From an uncultured bacterium (lineage in GTDB: Bacteria > Cloacimonadota > Cloacimonadia > Cloacimonadales > Cloacimonadaceae), in the NCBI GenBank assembly GCA_938009275.1, contig CALLHY010000054.1:1-50761 (forward strand): a DNA stretch of 50,761 nt, given 5' to 3'. Both the position numbers and the translations under genes were made by a program. Shown here in pieces: positions 1 through 8,366 of the stretch. The first letter of the stretch is position 1, and each line of letters begins with the position of its first letter. The notes beneath the pieces are model-generated. The model searched no databases. It had not been told where the DNA came from and saw nothing but the letters and a program-made list of their open reading frames with translations.

Positions 1-253
1 CTATCAAAACGATGCACCATTTTTCAAGCATTTACGTGTAGGAAAGATTAGTAAGAGTATAGATTTCTGCCCTTTCAGTGATTGAAGAAACGGCGATGGT
101 ATCTGAAGAAATGGTGATAAAAACGGCCATCCCGAATACCCCTGTTATCACCGGATTTCCCCGATTTGAAGTTTTCAAGGAGGGTTTATATTCAATTTGC
201 GTGATTTATGGGCATAAAACTAGACATCAGCCCCTCATTACATTATATCCTTT
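1..253. other. left-edge non-coding stretch
   Basis: I see no convincing gene here. The open frames are short and resemble no family I recognise. The region probably holds the upstream regulatory part of the hrcA operon and the end of whatever precedes the window. Confidence 0.5.
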
Positions 254-280
254 TTAGCACTCTCACTTTTCGATTGACAA
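254..280 (+). promoter_or_regulatory. CIRCE-like HrcA operator
   Basis: The left arm is a perfect CIRCE half-site, TTAGCACTC (254-262). After exactly nine bases comes GATTGACAA (272-280), which matches the GAGTGCTAA right arm at six of nine positions. It lies 78 bases before hrcA, the expected place for the autoregulated operator of the HrcA repressor. The right arm contains TTGACA (274-279), a good -35 hexamer, so repressor and RNA polymerase would compete. No clear -10 TATAAT is seen at 17 bases. The operator identity is inferred from spacing and context. Confidence 0.75.
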
Positions 281-357
281 TTTTATAAACTTGATTAGTT
301 TGTCTCCAGATTAGCAGATGAGGCAGTTGACTGCTAAGAAACAGCAGGCGGTTAGAA

Positions 358-1413
358 ATGAAGAAGAACGAAATACGATTAAACGAAACCCTTTCAGCCT
401 TGGTGGATGAATTCATCAGAAGCTGTGAGCCGGTGTCTTCACGCATATTGAACGAGAAATATTTAACCGAAGTGTCATCTGCCACCTTGCGTTTGGATTT
501 GCTGAAGCTGGAGCAGCATAACCTGATATCCCAGCCTCACACTTCCGCTGGCAGAGTGCCAACCATCAGCGGGTATCGAGCCTATTTGAAGCACATTGAG
601 CCAGAGCACGAGCAGGTGATGTATCCGCGCATGGATGTATTGCGTGAACTACTGATTCACAACTACAAAGACACTCCGCGTGCGCTGCATTACATAATGC
701 AGATATTGGCAAAGGAAACCGATCAGCTATCTTTTGTTGCCGAGCCAGAGGTGTCCAGCGGTTATCTTGCCAAGCTGGATGTGTTTTCCATCGGAGAGCG
801 TAAGTTCATCTTTGTAATCAGCATGGATTCTGGACTGGACAAAACGGTTATCATGAAGTGTGACAACGACCTCACCGAGCAACAGCTTCGCAAGCTGGTG
901 CGCTATCTTAATGATGAACTGGTCGGCTTGCAAGTGTATGACATTGCCAATCGCGTACTGGTGGAAATGAAGGACAATGTGGAAAACAGCCTTGTCCGTC
1001 AGTTTTTGCTAGAGCTGCATAAAGCGTTTATAGAGATTAGTGACTTTTTTATTCACTACGATGGCAGCATCAAGTTTTTGGAGCAGCCGGAGTTTGATTC
1101 CAAAGAGAACATTCTGAAGTTTATGAATCTTATTCAAAGGCAGGACTATCTGCTTAACACGATGCGAAACAACGATTCTGCTATGGCGGTGAATGTGGTG
1201 ATGGGAGAAGACTTTTCTCAGAGCGAGTGGGCAGACTTTGCCCTTATCTATGGCAGGTATGAAGTGTTTGGCATTCCGGGCTATTTGGGCGTTTTGGCAC
1301 CTATTAGAACCGATTACCGGAAGCTGATACCGCTAATACGTGATGTAACCAGCACAATTACTAATACTACACGGCGGGGCATGATTGTAGCCCAGCACGA
1401 GGGAAGGAAATGA
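358..1413 (+). CDS. hrcA: heat-inducible transcription repressor HrcA
   Basis: HrcA represses class I heat-shock operons by binding CIRCE operators and is kept active by the GroE chaperonin in well-studied species. The 351-residue protein has the usual family length. The N-terminal winged helix (about residues 1-75) ends in the family signature HTSAGRVPT followed by GYRAYL. The rest matches the HrcA effector/dimer region. It heads the hrcA-grpE-dnaK-dnaJ operon, with a CIRCE-like site just upstream, so autoregulation is likely. Its stop overlaps the grpE start (ATGA), suggesting translational coupling. Confidence 0.95.
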   Translation: MKKNEIRLNETLSALVDEFIRSCEPVSSRILNEKYLTEVSSATLRLDLLKLEQHNLISQPHTSAGRVPTISGYRAYLKHIEPEHEQVMYPRMDVLRELLIHNYKDTPRALHYIMQILAKETDQLSFVAEPEVSSGYLAKLDVFSIGERKFIFVISMDSGLDKTVIMKCDNDLTEQQLRKLVRYLNDELVGLQVYDIANRVLVEMKDNVENSLVRQFLLELHKAFIEISDFFIHYDGSIKFLEQPEFDSKENILKFMNLIQRQDYLLNTMRNNDSAMAVNVVMGEDFSQSEWADFALIYGRYEVFGIPGYLGVLAPIRTDYRKLIPLIRDVTSTITNTTRRGMIVAQHEGRK

Positions 1414-1940
1414 GCAAAAAGCACAATAAGGAACAGGAAGCAAACAGCACCGAAACCAATGAAACAGCCATAGACTACGAAAAGGAAGCTTTGGACTGGA
1501 AAGATAAATACCTGCGTTGCATGGCAGAATTTGAGAACTATCGCAAGCGCTCACATCAGGAGAAAGCGGATTGGATAAAGCTTGCCACCCAAAAGCTGGC
1601 ATTGGACATCTGCGACGTTGCCGATAACTTTGAACGGGCAATGATTCAGGCAAGCCCGGAAGAGCTGGAAAGCTCCTTTGGCAAAGGCATATCGATGATA
1701 GAAAAGCAGCTAATTCAGACATTGGAAAAAGAAGGCATCAAGCGCATGGAAGTATTAGGTCTTGCCTTTGACCCTGAGTATCATGACGCTTTGGCACATA
1801 TACCCAGTGATTATGAAGAAAACACTATAGCCGCGGTGATTCAGAATGGCTACACGATGCACGAAAAAGTTATCCGTCCGGCACGTGTGGCAGTTTCCAG
1901 CGGCAACAACAATATAAATATGAAATCCCAGGAGGAATAA
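1410..1940 (+). CDS. grpE: nucleotide exchange factor GrpE
   Basis: GrpE releases ADP from DnaK and so resets the chaperone cycle in the cytoplasm. The 176-residue protein has the charged coiled-coil N-terminal half (about residues 15-60, with the typical EFENYRKR stretch). The C-terminal beta domain carries the family motif around YHDALAHIP and the VRPARV-like end (here IRPARV). The gene overlaps hrcA by four bases and ends one base before the dnaK start. The dnaK ribosome-binding site (AGGAGG near 1930) lies inside grpE, so the three genes are probably translationally coupled. Confidence 0.95.
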   Translation: MSKKHNKEQEANSTETNETAIDYEKEALDWKDKYLRCMAEFENYRKRSHQEKADWIKLATQKLALDICDVADNFERAMIQASPEELESSFGKGISMIEKQLIQTLEKEGIKRMEVLGLAFDPEYHDALAHIPSDYEENTIAAVIQNGYTMHEKVIRPARVAVSSGNNNINMKSQEE

Positions 1941-3902
1941 ATGGGAAAAATAATAGGAATTGATCTCGGAACCACTAACTCTTGCGTATCCGTTGTAGAA
2001 GGCGGAAAGCCTGTAGTTATCGCAAATGCGGAAGGCACCAGAACCACTCCTTCCGTGGTAGGTTTTACAAAAGATGGACAGCGTTTGGTTGGCCAATTGG
2101 CAAAACGCCAGGCAGTTACCAACCCGCAAAACACCGTATTCAGCATAAAACGCTTCATGGGTCGCTCCTATGGCGAAGTTGGCGAAGAAATTAAACAAGT
2201 ACCCTTCAAGGTAATATCGGGCATAAAGAACCAGGCTGCCGTGCATATCGATAGCGAGAATAAGGACTTTACCCCGCAGGAGATATCGGCAATGGTGCTT
2301 GGCAAGATGAAAGAAACTGCCGAAGCTTATCTTGGCCAGGCAGTTACCGAAGCTGTTATAACTGTGCCGGCTTACTTTAACGATGACCAACGTCAGGCTA
2401 CCAAAGACGCGGGACGCATTGCCGGATTGGAAGTAAAGAGAATTATTAACGAACCCACAGCCGCAGCTTTGGCATACGGTATGGAAAACAAGAAAGAGCA
2501 GAAAGTAGCTGTTTATGACCTTGGTGGCGGTACTTTCGACATCTCCATTTTGGATATCTCCCAGGGCGTGGTGGAAGTATTGGCAACCAATGGCGACACT
2601 CACCTTGGTGGCGATGATTTCGACAAGCGTGTGATAGACTGGATACTAGAGCAATTTAAGAAGCAGGAAGGCATGGACTTGTCCAAAGACCCGATGGCTA
2701 TGCAACGCCTGCGTGAAGCCGCGGAGAAGGCAAAGATAGAGCTTTCCGGCACCCAGAGCACAAACATTAACCTGCCCTTTATAACCGCTGATGCCACCGG
2801 GCCTAAGCACCTGAATCTTGATCTTAGCCTGGCAGAATTCAACCGCTTAACTGCCGACCTGGTGGAACGCAGCCTCGGCCCATGCCGCAAAGCCATGCAG
2901 GATGCCAAGCTTAGCAATTCGGACATCCAGGAAGTGCTGTTAGTTGGCGGAAGCACTCGTATTCCGGCTGTGCAAGAAGCAGTGGAAAAGTATTTTGGCA
3001 AAAAGCCTAACCGTAGCCTTAATCCTGATGAAGTGGTGGCAATTGGTGCTTCCATTCAAGGTGCCATTCTCTCCGGTGATGACAACGTTAGTGACGTTCT
3101 GCTACTGGACGTTACCCCGCTGTCACTTGGTATCGAAACCCTTGGCGGCGTAATGACTCCGCTTATCGAAAGAAACACCACTATTCCTACCAAGAAGAGC
3201 CAGGTATTCTCTACCGCAGCAGATAACCAGACTGCCGTAACCATCCATGTTTTGCAGGGTGAACGCCCCATGGCAACGGATAACAAGTCTTTAGGCCGTT
3301 TCGATTTGGTGGGCATACCATCTGCTCCTCGCGGCATTCCGCAGATTGAAGTAACCTTCGATATCGATGCCAATGGCCTATTACATGTATCTGCCAAAGA
3401 TAAAGGCACAGGCAAAGAACAGTCCATTAAGATTGACCGAGCCGGCAACATTAGTAAAGAAGACATCGAACGCATGATAAAAGATGCCGAGATGCACGCC
3501 GATGAAGACAAGAAACGCCAGGAATTCATTACTGCAAAGAATGAGCTGGATGCCCTTATCTTCAGCACCGAAAAGAGCTTGGGTGAGTATGGCGACAAGC
3601 TGTCAGAAACCGAAAAAAGCGAACTGGAAGCAGAGATTAAGAGCGCTAAAGAGCAAATGGATAAAGCCACTGAAGCCGAGCAGATGAACAGCATTAAGGA
3701 AAATCTGGCTAAGAAGGCTCAAAAGCTGGGCGAGATAATCTACGCAAATATGCAGCAGCAGCAAGGTGCCGGTGGTGCCGGTTTCGATCCTAATGCCGCA
3801 GGTTTTAATCCAGAGGACTTTGCCCAAGGCGGACAGCAACAGGAAAGCCCGAAACAAGACGGGCCAATAGATGCCGATTTCGAAGTTGTTGACGATAAAT
3901 AA
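1941..3902 (+). CDS. dnaK: molecular chaperone DnaK (Hsp70)
   Basis: DnaK is the ATP-dependent Hsp70 chaperone of the cytoplasm and works with DnaJ and GrpE. At 653 residues it is full length. The N-terminal ATPase domain begins with the phosphate-binding motif IGIDLGTTNS, has the AVYDLGGGTFDIS signature mid-domain, and the LLVGGSTRIP motif near residue 335. The substrate-binding domain follows, with a Gln/Gly-rich linker near the end and an acidic C-terminus (DADFEVVDDK) like the EEVD-type tails of bacterial Hsp70. It starts immediately after the grpE stop. Confidence 0.98.
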   Translation: MGKIIGIDLGTTNSCVSVVEGGKPVVIANAEGTRTTPSVVGFTKDGQRLVGQLAKRQAVTNPQNTVFSIKRFMGRSYGEVGEEIKQVPFKVISGIKNQAAVHIDSENKDFTPQEISAMVLGKMKETAEAYLGQAVTEAVITVPAYFNDDQRQATKDAGRIAGLEVKRIINEPTAAALAYGMENKKEQKVAVYDLGGGTFDISILDISQGVVEVLATNGDTHLGGDDFDKRVIDWILEQFKKQEGMDLSKDPMAMQRLREAAEKAKIELSGTQSTNINLPFITADATGPKHLNLDLSLAEFNRLTADLVERSLGPCRKAMQDAKLSNSDIQEVLLVGGSTRIPAVQEAVEKYFGKKPNRSLNPDEVVAIGASIQGAILSGDDNVSDVLLLDVTPLSLGIETLGGVMTPLIERNTTIPTKKSQVFSTAADNQTAVTIHVLQGERPMATDNKSLGRFDLVGIPSAPRGIPQIEVTFDIDANGLLHVSAKDKGTGKEQSIKIDRAGNISKEDIERMIKDAEMHADEDKKRQEFITAKNELDALIFSTEKSLGEYGDKLSETEKSELEAEIKSAKEQMDKATEAEQMNSIKENLAKKAQKLGEIIYANMQQQQGAGGAGFDPNAAGFNPEDFAQGGQQQESPKQDGPIDADFEVVDDK

Positions 3903-3907
3903 AGCCT

Positions 3908-3931
3908 AACAAGATAACAAGATAACAGGAT
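3908..3931 (+). repeat. three tandem 8-bp units after dnaK
   Basis: The unit AACAAGAT is repeated three times in a row. The third copy has one mismatch (AACAGGAT). It sits just after the dnaK stop, in the 134-base gap before dnaJ. No function is apparent; it may be replication slippage in an intercistronic spacer. Confidence 0.7.
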
Positions 3932-3936
3932 ACGCT

Positions 3937-3969
3937 CGGATTTGCCTTGACACAATCAGGGTAAATCCG
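3937..3969 (+). other. hairpin between dnaK and dnaJ
   Basis: CGGATTT (3937-3943) pairs with AAATCCG (3963-3969), with further possible GC pairs inside. There is no T-run after it, so it is not a standard terminator. In this position it may act as an mRNA processing or stability element that sets the DnaK:DnaJ ratio. A TTGACA hexamer (3947-3952) lies in the loop side, but no matching -10 is evident. Confidence 0.4.
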
Positions 3970-4036
3970 GCGTTAATCCGACCATATAGACTCAGGTGCA
4001 ATTGCCCCAAAATAGCTACACACATCAGGAGAATAA

Positions 4037-5185
4037 ATGGCGAAACGTGATTACTATGAAGTGCTGGGAGTAGAAAAATCAGCAGATGACGCAACCATAA
4101 AGAAGGCATACCGTAAGCTTGCCATGCAGTTCCACCCGGACAAAAACCCGGACAACAAGGAAGCAGAAGAGAAGTTTAAGGAAGCCAGTGAAGCTTATGA
4201 GATACTTAGCGACAAAGATAAACGTCAGCTTTACGACCAATATGGACACGCCGGAATAGAAAACCAATTTGGCGCAGGCGGCTTCTCTTGGGAAAACTTC
4301 ACTCATCGTGGTGATCTGAACGACATTTTTGGCGATAGCTTCGGTGGCATATTTGAAAGCATCTTTGGGGGTGGCTTTGGCGGTAGAAGTCAGCGCAGTT
4401 CCAACCGCGGTGAAGACTTGCAGATAGAGCTGTCACTTAGCTTAAAAGAGATAGCCGTTGGCGTGGAAAAGACCATAAAAATTGGCACCAAAGAATCCTG
4501 TGACAAGTGCGGAGGCTCGGGCAGTTCCGATGGAGCCAGCGAAACCTGTAGCCAATGCCGGGGAACCGGACAAGTGCGGCAAATACGCCAATCCCTCTTC
4601 GGGCAGATGCAAACCGTGTCCGAATGCCCTTCCTGCCGTGGTGAAGGCAAGATTATTAAGAACAAATGCACAAAATGCTATGGCGAAGGCCGTATGGGCA
4701 AGGTTAAGGAGATTAACGTTAAAGTGCCCGCTGGCGTTGAGGAAGGTCAATACATTCGTCTGCGTGGACAAGGTAATGTAGGCCCGCGTGGTGGCACACG
4801 TGGTGACATTCTGGTGTTAATCCACGAGAAGCAGGATGATGTTTTTGAGCGGGATGGCAACAACATCGTGCTCGAATTCCCGATTAGCGTATCTCAAGCT
4901 GTGTTGGGAGACGAGATAATAGTTCCCACCCTTACCGGTTCAGTTAAGATGAAAGTGCCATCAGGCACCCAGAGTGGTAGATTGTTTCGCCTGAAAGGGC
5001 AAGGCATTCAGGGCCTTAACAGCTATTCCCGCGGGGATCAAATTGTGCGCGCCATTGTGGTAACCCCAACCAAGCTAAATAAAGAGGAAACCGAGCTTTA
5101 CACCCGACTAAAAGACTTCGATCACAAGCGTGAACTGAAGCCCGGCAAGAGCTTTCTATCCAAACTAAGAGACTATTTTAGCTAA
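4037..5185 (+). CDS. dnaJ: co-chaperone DnaJ (Hsp40)
   Basis: DnaJ delivers substrates to DnaK and stimulates its ATPase. The 382-residue protein has the full type I layout: a J domain with HPD at residues 33-35, a Gly/Phe-rich linker (about 78-118), and four CxxCxGxG zinc repeats (Cys 155/158, 171/174, 197/200, 211/214). The C-terminal peptide-binding domains follow. The start has a GGAG ribosome-binding site. The gene is separated from dnaK by 134 bases containing tandem repeats and a hairpin, so it may have a different expression level. Confidence 0.98.
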   Translation: MAKRDYYEVLGVEKSADDATIKKAYRKLAMQFHPDKNPDNKEAEEKFKEASEAYEILSDKDKRQLYDQYGHAGIENQFGAGGFSWENFTHRGDLNDIFGDSFGGIFESIFGGGFGGRSQRSSNRGEDLQIELSLSLKEIAVGVEKTIKIGTKESCDKCGGSGSSDGASETCSQCRGTGQVRQIRQSLFGQMQTVSECPSCRGEGKIIKNKCTKCYGEGRMGKVKEINVKVPAGVEEGQYIRLRGQGNVGPRGGTRGDILVLIHEKQDDVFERDGNNIVLEFPISVSQAVLGDEIIVPTLTGSVKMKVPSGTQSGRLFRLKGQGIQGLNSYSRGDQIVRAIVVTPTKLNKEETELYTRLKDFDHKRELKPGKSFLSKLRDYFS

Positions 5186-5188
5186 AGC

Positions 5189-5890
5189 ATGCCATCTTAC
5201 TACGTTCCACAGCTTTGTGCCAACCTCACCGAGATTACCCTGGAAGGTGACGAGTTTCACCATCTTAGCCACGTGAAGCGTGTTGCTGTGGGCGATGCCA
5301 TAAAGCTGAACAACGGCAAGGGGATAATAGCCGAAGCCAAGATAGCCGCCATATCCAAACGCAATGCCAAGCTGCAGATTAATGCTATCAATGAGGCAAG
5401 CGCTCCCTCCAAGCCCTTTGCCATTGCCTTTGCCCTGTTAAAGAACAAGCATGATGAGCTGATTATTGAAAAGTGCACCGAGCTTGGCGCGCTGCAATTC
5501 TTTCCCTTCACCAGTGAACACAGCGTTCGAACTGCATCAGATAACGCCAGCCAACGCTTCGAGCGTATAACCCTGGCAGCTATAAAGCAGTGTGACAATC
5601 CATTTTTACCCACCATTCACCCTCCCCAGGCCTTACATTCTGCCCTAGCCCGTATTGCTGAATGCGGATGGCAGCCAATAGTTTGCTCGGAAAGCCGTCC
5701 CGATGTCTGGTTACGGGATTTGCAGTTAAACTCCCCGCCCTGCTTTGTTATTGGCCCGGAAGGAGGATGGGACAAGGGTGAGCTTAGCCTCTTTGCTCAC
5801 TTTAGCATCAGCGAGATAAGCATATCCAGGCTTATCTTGAGAGCCGAAACCGCAGCCATTGCAATAGCCTCGCAGTATGCGGGAAGCTGA
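5189..5890 (+). CDS. rsmE: 16S rRNA m3U1498 methyltransferase RsmE
   Basis: RsmE methylates N3 of U1498 in 16S rRNA using S-adenosylmethionine. The 233-residue protein has an N-terminal PUA-like RNA-binding part (FHHLSHVKRV) and a C-terminal SPOUT knot fold. The cofactor loop motifs FVIGPEGGW and the closing LRAETAAIAI are intact. It starts three bases after the dnaJ stop and lacks a strong ribosome-binding site, so it is probably coupled to dnaJ. rsmE downstream of dnaJ is also seen in other phyla. Confidence 0.95.
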   Translation: MPSYYVPQLCANLTEITLEGDEFHHLSHVKRVAVGDAIKLNNGKGIIAEAKIAAISKRNAKLQINAINEASAPSKPFAIAFALLKNKHDELIIEKCTELGALQFFPFTSEHSVRTASDNASQRFERITLAAIKQCDNPFLPTIHPPQALHSALARIAECGWQPIVCSESRPDVWLRDLQLNSPPCFVIGPEGGWDKGELSLFAHFSISEISISRLILRAETAAIAIASQYAGS

Positions 5891-5956
5891 CCTGCAAACC
5901 ATTCACCCCCTTAGAACATATTCAAACTTTCCGCTGCTTCCTTGAACGAATTACTT

Positions 5957-5996
5957 ATGAATTACGCATGAAATACGGATGAGATGCGTAATTCAT
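5957..5996. terminator. hairpin between convergent rsmE and lpxK
   Basis: Two perfect 13-bp arms, ATGAATTACGCAT (5957-5969) and ATGCGTAATTCAT (5984-5996), flank a 14-base loop. The hairpin lies in the gap between convergent genes, where a bidirectional terminator is expected. It has no clean T-tract and the stem is AT-rich, so the terminator role is a guess from position. Confidence 0.5.
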
Positions 5997-6033
5997 GAGC
6001 AATTATAGCGTTATTCCAGCACGTGTGGAAGGC

Positions 6034-7092
6034 TTAGCCAAGCTGAATGCTATCTAATACCAGGTTTATAAATGCAGGGGCATCAGTAAAATGATAGCCC
6101 AAAACCAGAGCCCGCAAGCGGGGTGCCAGCGTGGGGTGGGCGGCAAGCTTCATGATGTCTTTTTGGGTGCAGAGGATTAGTTCCGGTTGTTCATGTAACA
6201 GTCTTTCTGCCACATCCGGTGTATCAAAGGCATAGTGATCGGGATAAATGTAATGCTTGGCATAGCGTAAGCCGAGCTTCTTAACCGTTTTTGCAAAGCT
6301 TCCTGGATGGGCAATGCCGGAAACTAATACGAGGCGTTTATTATGCAAAGTATCAATAGGAAAGCAGTTACCCAGATGATCAATGCAATTTTCTGGACTG
6401 GCATAGCTATGGATAACGGCGGCTACTCTAGCTGCAATAGCCTTTTCCCAATGCCTTTCTTTGGCGTCTTCCTGCATGCGGTAGATAACCGCCAGACAAT
6501 TGCTATTGAGCGCATCAATGCCTTCGCGCAGATAGCCGGAAGGCAATACAAAGCCGTTACCAATACCTGTTTCTGCGGAGAAGGATACAATATCCAGGTC
6601 TCTTGCCACAGCAATATGCTGAAAGCCATCGTCCATAATAATAAGCTGGGTATTGGGATATGCCTTTAGAGCCAGCTTTATGGCTTCTTTGCGCTTCCTG
6701 CCTACAACCACGGGAATCCCGGGAAGAGAGGAGGCGATAAGATGAGCTTCGTCTCCAGCAAGTTCAGCAGAGTATAAAACGCTTCTGGCATCGGAGATAA
6801 GCTGGGGACTATGCTCGAATTTACCTTTATAGCCGCGGTGCGATACCACAATTCTTATGCCCCGTGAGCTAAGCATACGCGCCAAAGCTATGGTCAATGG
6901 GGTTTTACCCGAGCCACCGCTAACTATATTGCCAATGCTAATCACCTTGCATGAGGTACGATAGGGCTTAGGATAGAAATACCTGCGCCTAAGCTTCTGG
7001 ATGGTAGCATACAGACAGCCAAATGGATAAAGGGCATAGCTTAACAGGCTACGCTGTAGCAAGTGCTTGCGGATAAGGCTGTGTGTGTTCAC
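6034..7092 (-). CDS. lpxK: tetraacyldisaccharide 4'-kinase LpxK
   Basis: LpxK phosphorylates the 4' position of the lipid A disaccharide precursor at the inner membrane, so its presence implies a lipopolysaccharide outer membrane. The 352-residue protein has an N-terminal amphipathic/membrane segment (about residues 15-32), the Walker A loop GGSGKT (59-64) within the family context IGNIVSGGSGKTP, and the DDGFQH motif. The start is GTG with a weak ribosome-binding site, 12 bases after the response-regulator stop. It is last in a minus-strand run. Confidence 0.95.
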   Translation of the reverse strand: MNTHSLIRKHLLQRSLLSYALYPFGCLYATIQKLRRRYFYPKPYRTSCKVISIGNIVSGGSGKTPLTIALARMLSSRGIRIVVSHRGYKGKFEHSPQLISDARSVLYSAELAGDEAHLIASSLPGIPVVVGRKRKEAIKLALKAYPNTQLIIMDDGFQHIAVARDLDIVSFSAETGIGNGFVLPSGYLREGIDALNSNCLAVIYRMQEDAKERHWEKAIAARVAAVIHSYASPENCIDHLGNCFPIDTLHNKRLVLVSGIAHPGSFAKTVKKLGLRYAKHYIYPDHYAFDTPDVAERLLHEQPELILCTQKDIMKLAAHPTLAPRLRALVLGYHFTDAPAFINLVLDSIQLG

Positions 7093-7104
7093 CTTAAAAA
7101 CTTG

Positions 7105-7482
7105 TTACTGCTTTTGCAGTCTGAGGTCGATTAGCTCCACCAGTTTGTCGGTATCGAAGGGCTTGAACAGCACGTCTTTTAATCCATCAACTTTGGCGCG
7201 CACCAGCACATGATTTGGATCATAGCCAAAGCCGGTCATCATAATCACCGGTATGCTGTCGTCATAATCCTTCACTCGCCAGTAAAGTTCATAGCCGTCC
7301 ATATCAGGCATAGCTATATCGGTTAGCACCAAATCTACTTTGCCTTTTACTATCTCCTGCATGGCTTTCATGCCGTTTGAAAAAGTTTTAATCTCCCAAT
7401 TCGGACGTAAGGAAGCAATCTCCAACCTGAGATTTTCAACCAGTTCGTCTTCATCGTCTACAATGCAGATAACTTTCGTCAT
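7105..7482 (-). CDS. single-domain response regulator
   Basis: This is a stand-alone CheY-like receiver domain of 125 residues with no output domain. The acidic pocket (D9, D10), phospho-acceptor D55 (in LVLTDIAMPD), T83 and K107 (in LFKPFD) are all present, so it should be phosphorylatable. It starts two bases after the purC stop and precedes lpxK. No histidine kinase is encoded nearby. Its partner and target cannot be read from the sequence; a role in signalling through protein-protein contact is typical of such proteins. Confidence 0.9.
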   Translation of the reverse strand: MTKVICIVDDEDELVENLRLEIASLRPNWEIKTFSNGMKAMQEIVKGKVDLVLTDIAMPDMDGYELYWRVKDYDDSIPVIMMTGFGYDPNHVLVRAKVDGLKDVLFKPFDTDKLVELIDLRLQKQ

Positions 7483-7484
7483 GA

Positions 7485-8366
7485 TTATAACTCTTTGGAT
7501 GTTATAATTTTGTGTATTGCCAAATACTTATCGCGGGTTTTGCTGATAACTTCTTCAGGTAGAGCAGGTGCTGGCGGCTGTTTATCCCAGCCGATGGACA
7601 GCAGATAATCGCGAATAAACTGCTTATCATAACTCTTTGGGCTGCTACCTATTTGATACTCATCCAATGCCCAAAAACGAGATGAATCGGGGGTTAAAAC
7701 CTCGTCTATCAAGTATATTTGATTTCCGATGGAACCAAACTCAAACTTGGTGTCGGCAACTATGATGCCGTGCTTCATCAAGCTATCATGAGCATAGTTA
7801 TATAGTTCTAAAGACCGATCACGGATATATACCGCCAATCTCTCATCCATACGGGACAGGAACTCGCGATAGCTGATGTTTTCGTCGTGTCCATCATCAA
7901 CCTTGGTGCTGGGTGTGAAGAGGGGATTTATAAACTTCTGGCTTTCCTGCATTTCTTCGGCAATCAGCATCTTTCCTATAGTATTGGTTTTGGCATATTC
8001 GCTCCAGGCAGAGCCGCTAATGTAGCCGCGAACAATGCACTCAAAGGGGATAACGCGGGTCTTCTTCACCAGCATGCTTCTTCCAGTAAGATAGTCTCTG
8101 AAAGCGTGAAGCTCGGCTGGATAATCGTCCACATTGTCGCTAATGAAGTGATTGGGAACAATGTGCTGCGTGCTCTTAAAGAAATGCACCGATATGGAAT
8201 TCAGTATCTTTCCTTTATCTGGAATTGGGTCGGGAAACACAACATCAAAGGCAGATATGCGGTCGCTGGTAACCAGCAGCATCATATCTCCCAGGTCATA
8301 TATATCGCGAACTTTTCCCTGACGGCTATGTTTTACTATAGGTAGCTTGCTTATCTCTTCGTGCAT
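7485..8366 (-). CDS. purC: phosphoribosylaminoimidazole-succinocarboxamide synthase PurC
   Basis: SAICAR synthase joins aspartate to CAIR in de novo purine synthesis using ATP. The 293-residue protein is the longer form of the family. It starts with the nucleotide-binding GKVRDIYDLGD region, then has TSDRISAFDVV, the substrate motif PFECIVRGYISGSAW, and the C-terminal SYDKQFIRDYL. Its ribosome-binding site (GGGGAGAG) is inside the end of the upstream UvrC-like gene, whose TAA directly abuts this ATG. No other purine gene is present in the window. Confidence 0.95.
   Translation of the reverse strand: MHEEISKLPIVKHSRQGKVRDIYDLGDMMLLVTSDRISAFDVVFPDPIPDKGKILNSISVHFFKSTQHIVPNHFISDNVDDYPAELHAFRDYLTGRSMLVKKTRVIPFECIVRGYISGSAWSEYAKTNTIGKMLIAEEMQESQKFINPLFTPSTKVDDGHDENISYREFLSRMDERLAVYIRDRSLELYNYAHDSLMKHGIIVADTKFEFGSIGNQIYLIDEVLTPDSSRFWALDEYQIGSSPKSYDKQFIRDYLLSIGWDKQPPAPALPEEVISKTRDKYLAIHKIITSKEL

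Noticed and set aside
3937..3969. Intrinsic terminator between dnaK and dnaJ
   Set aside because: The hairpin is not followed by a T-run, and dnaJ most likely belongs to the same operon.
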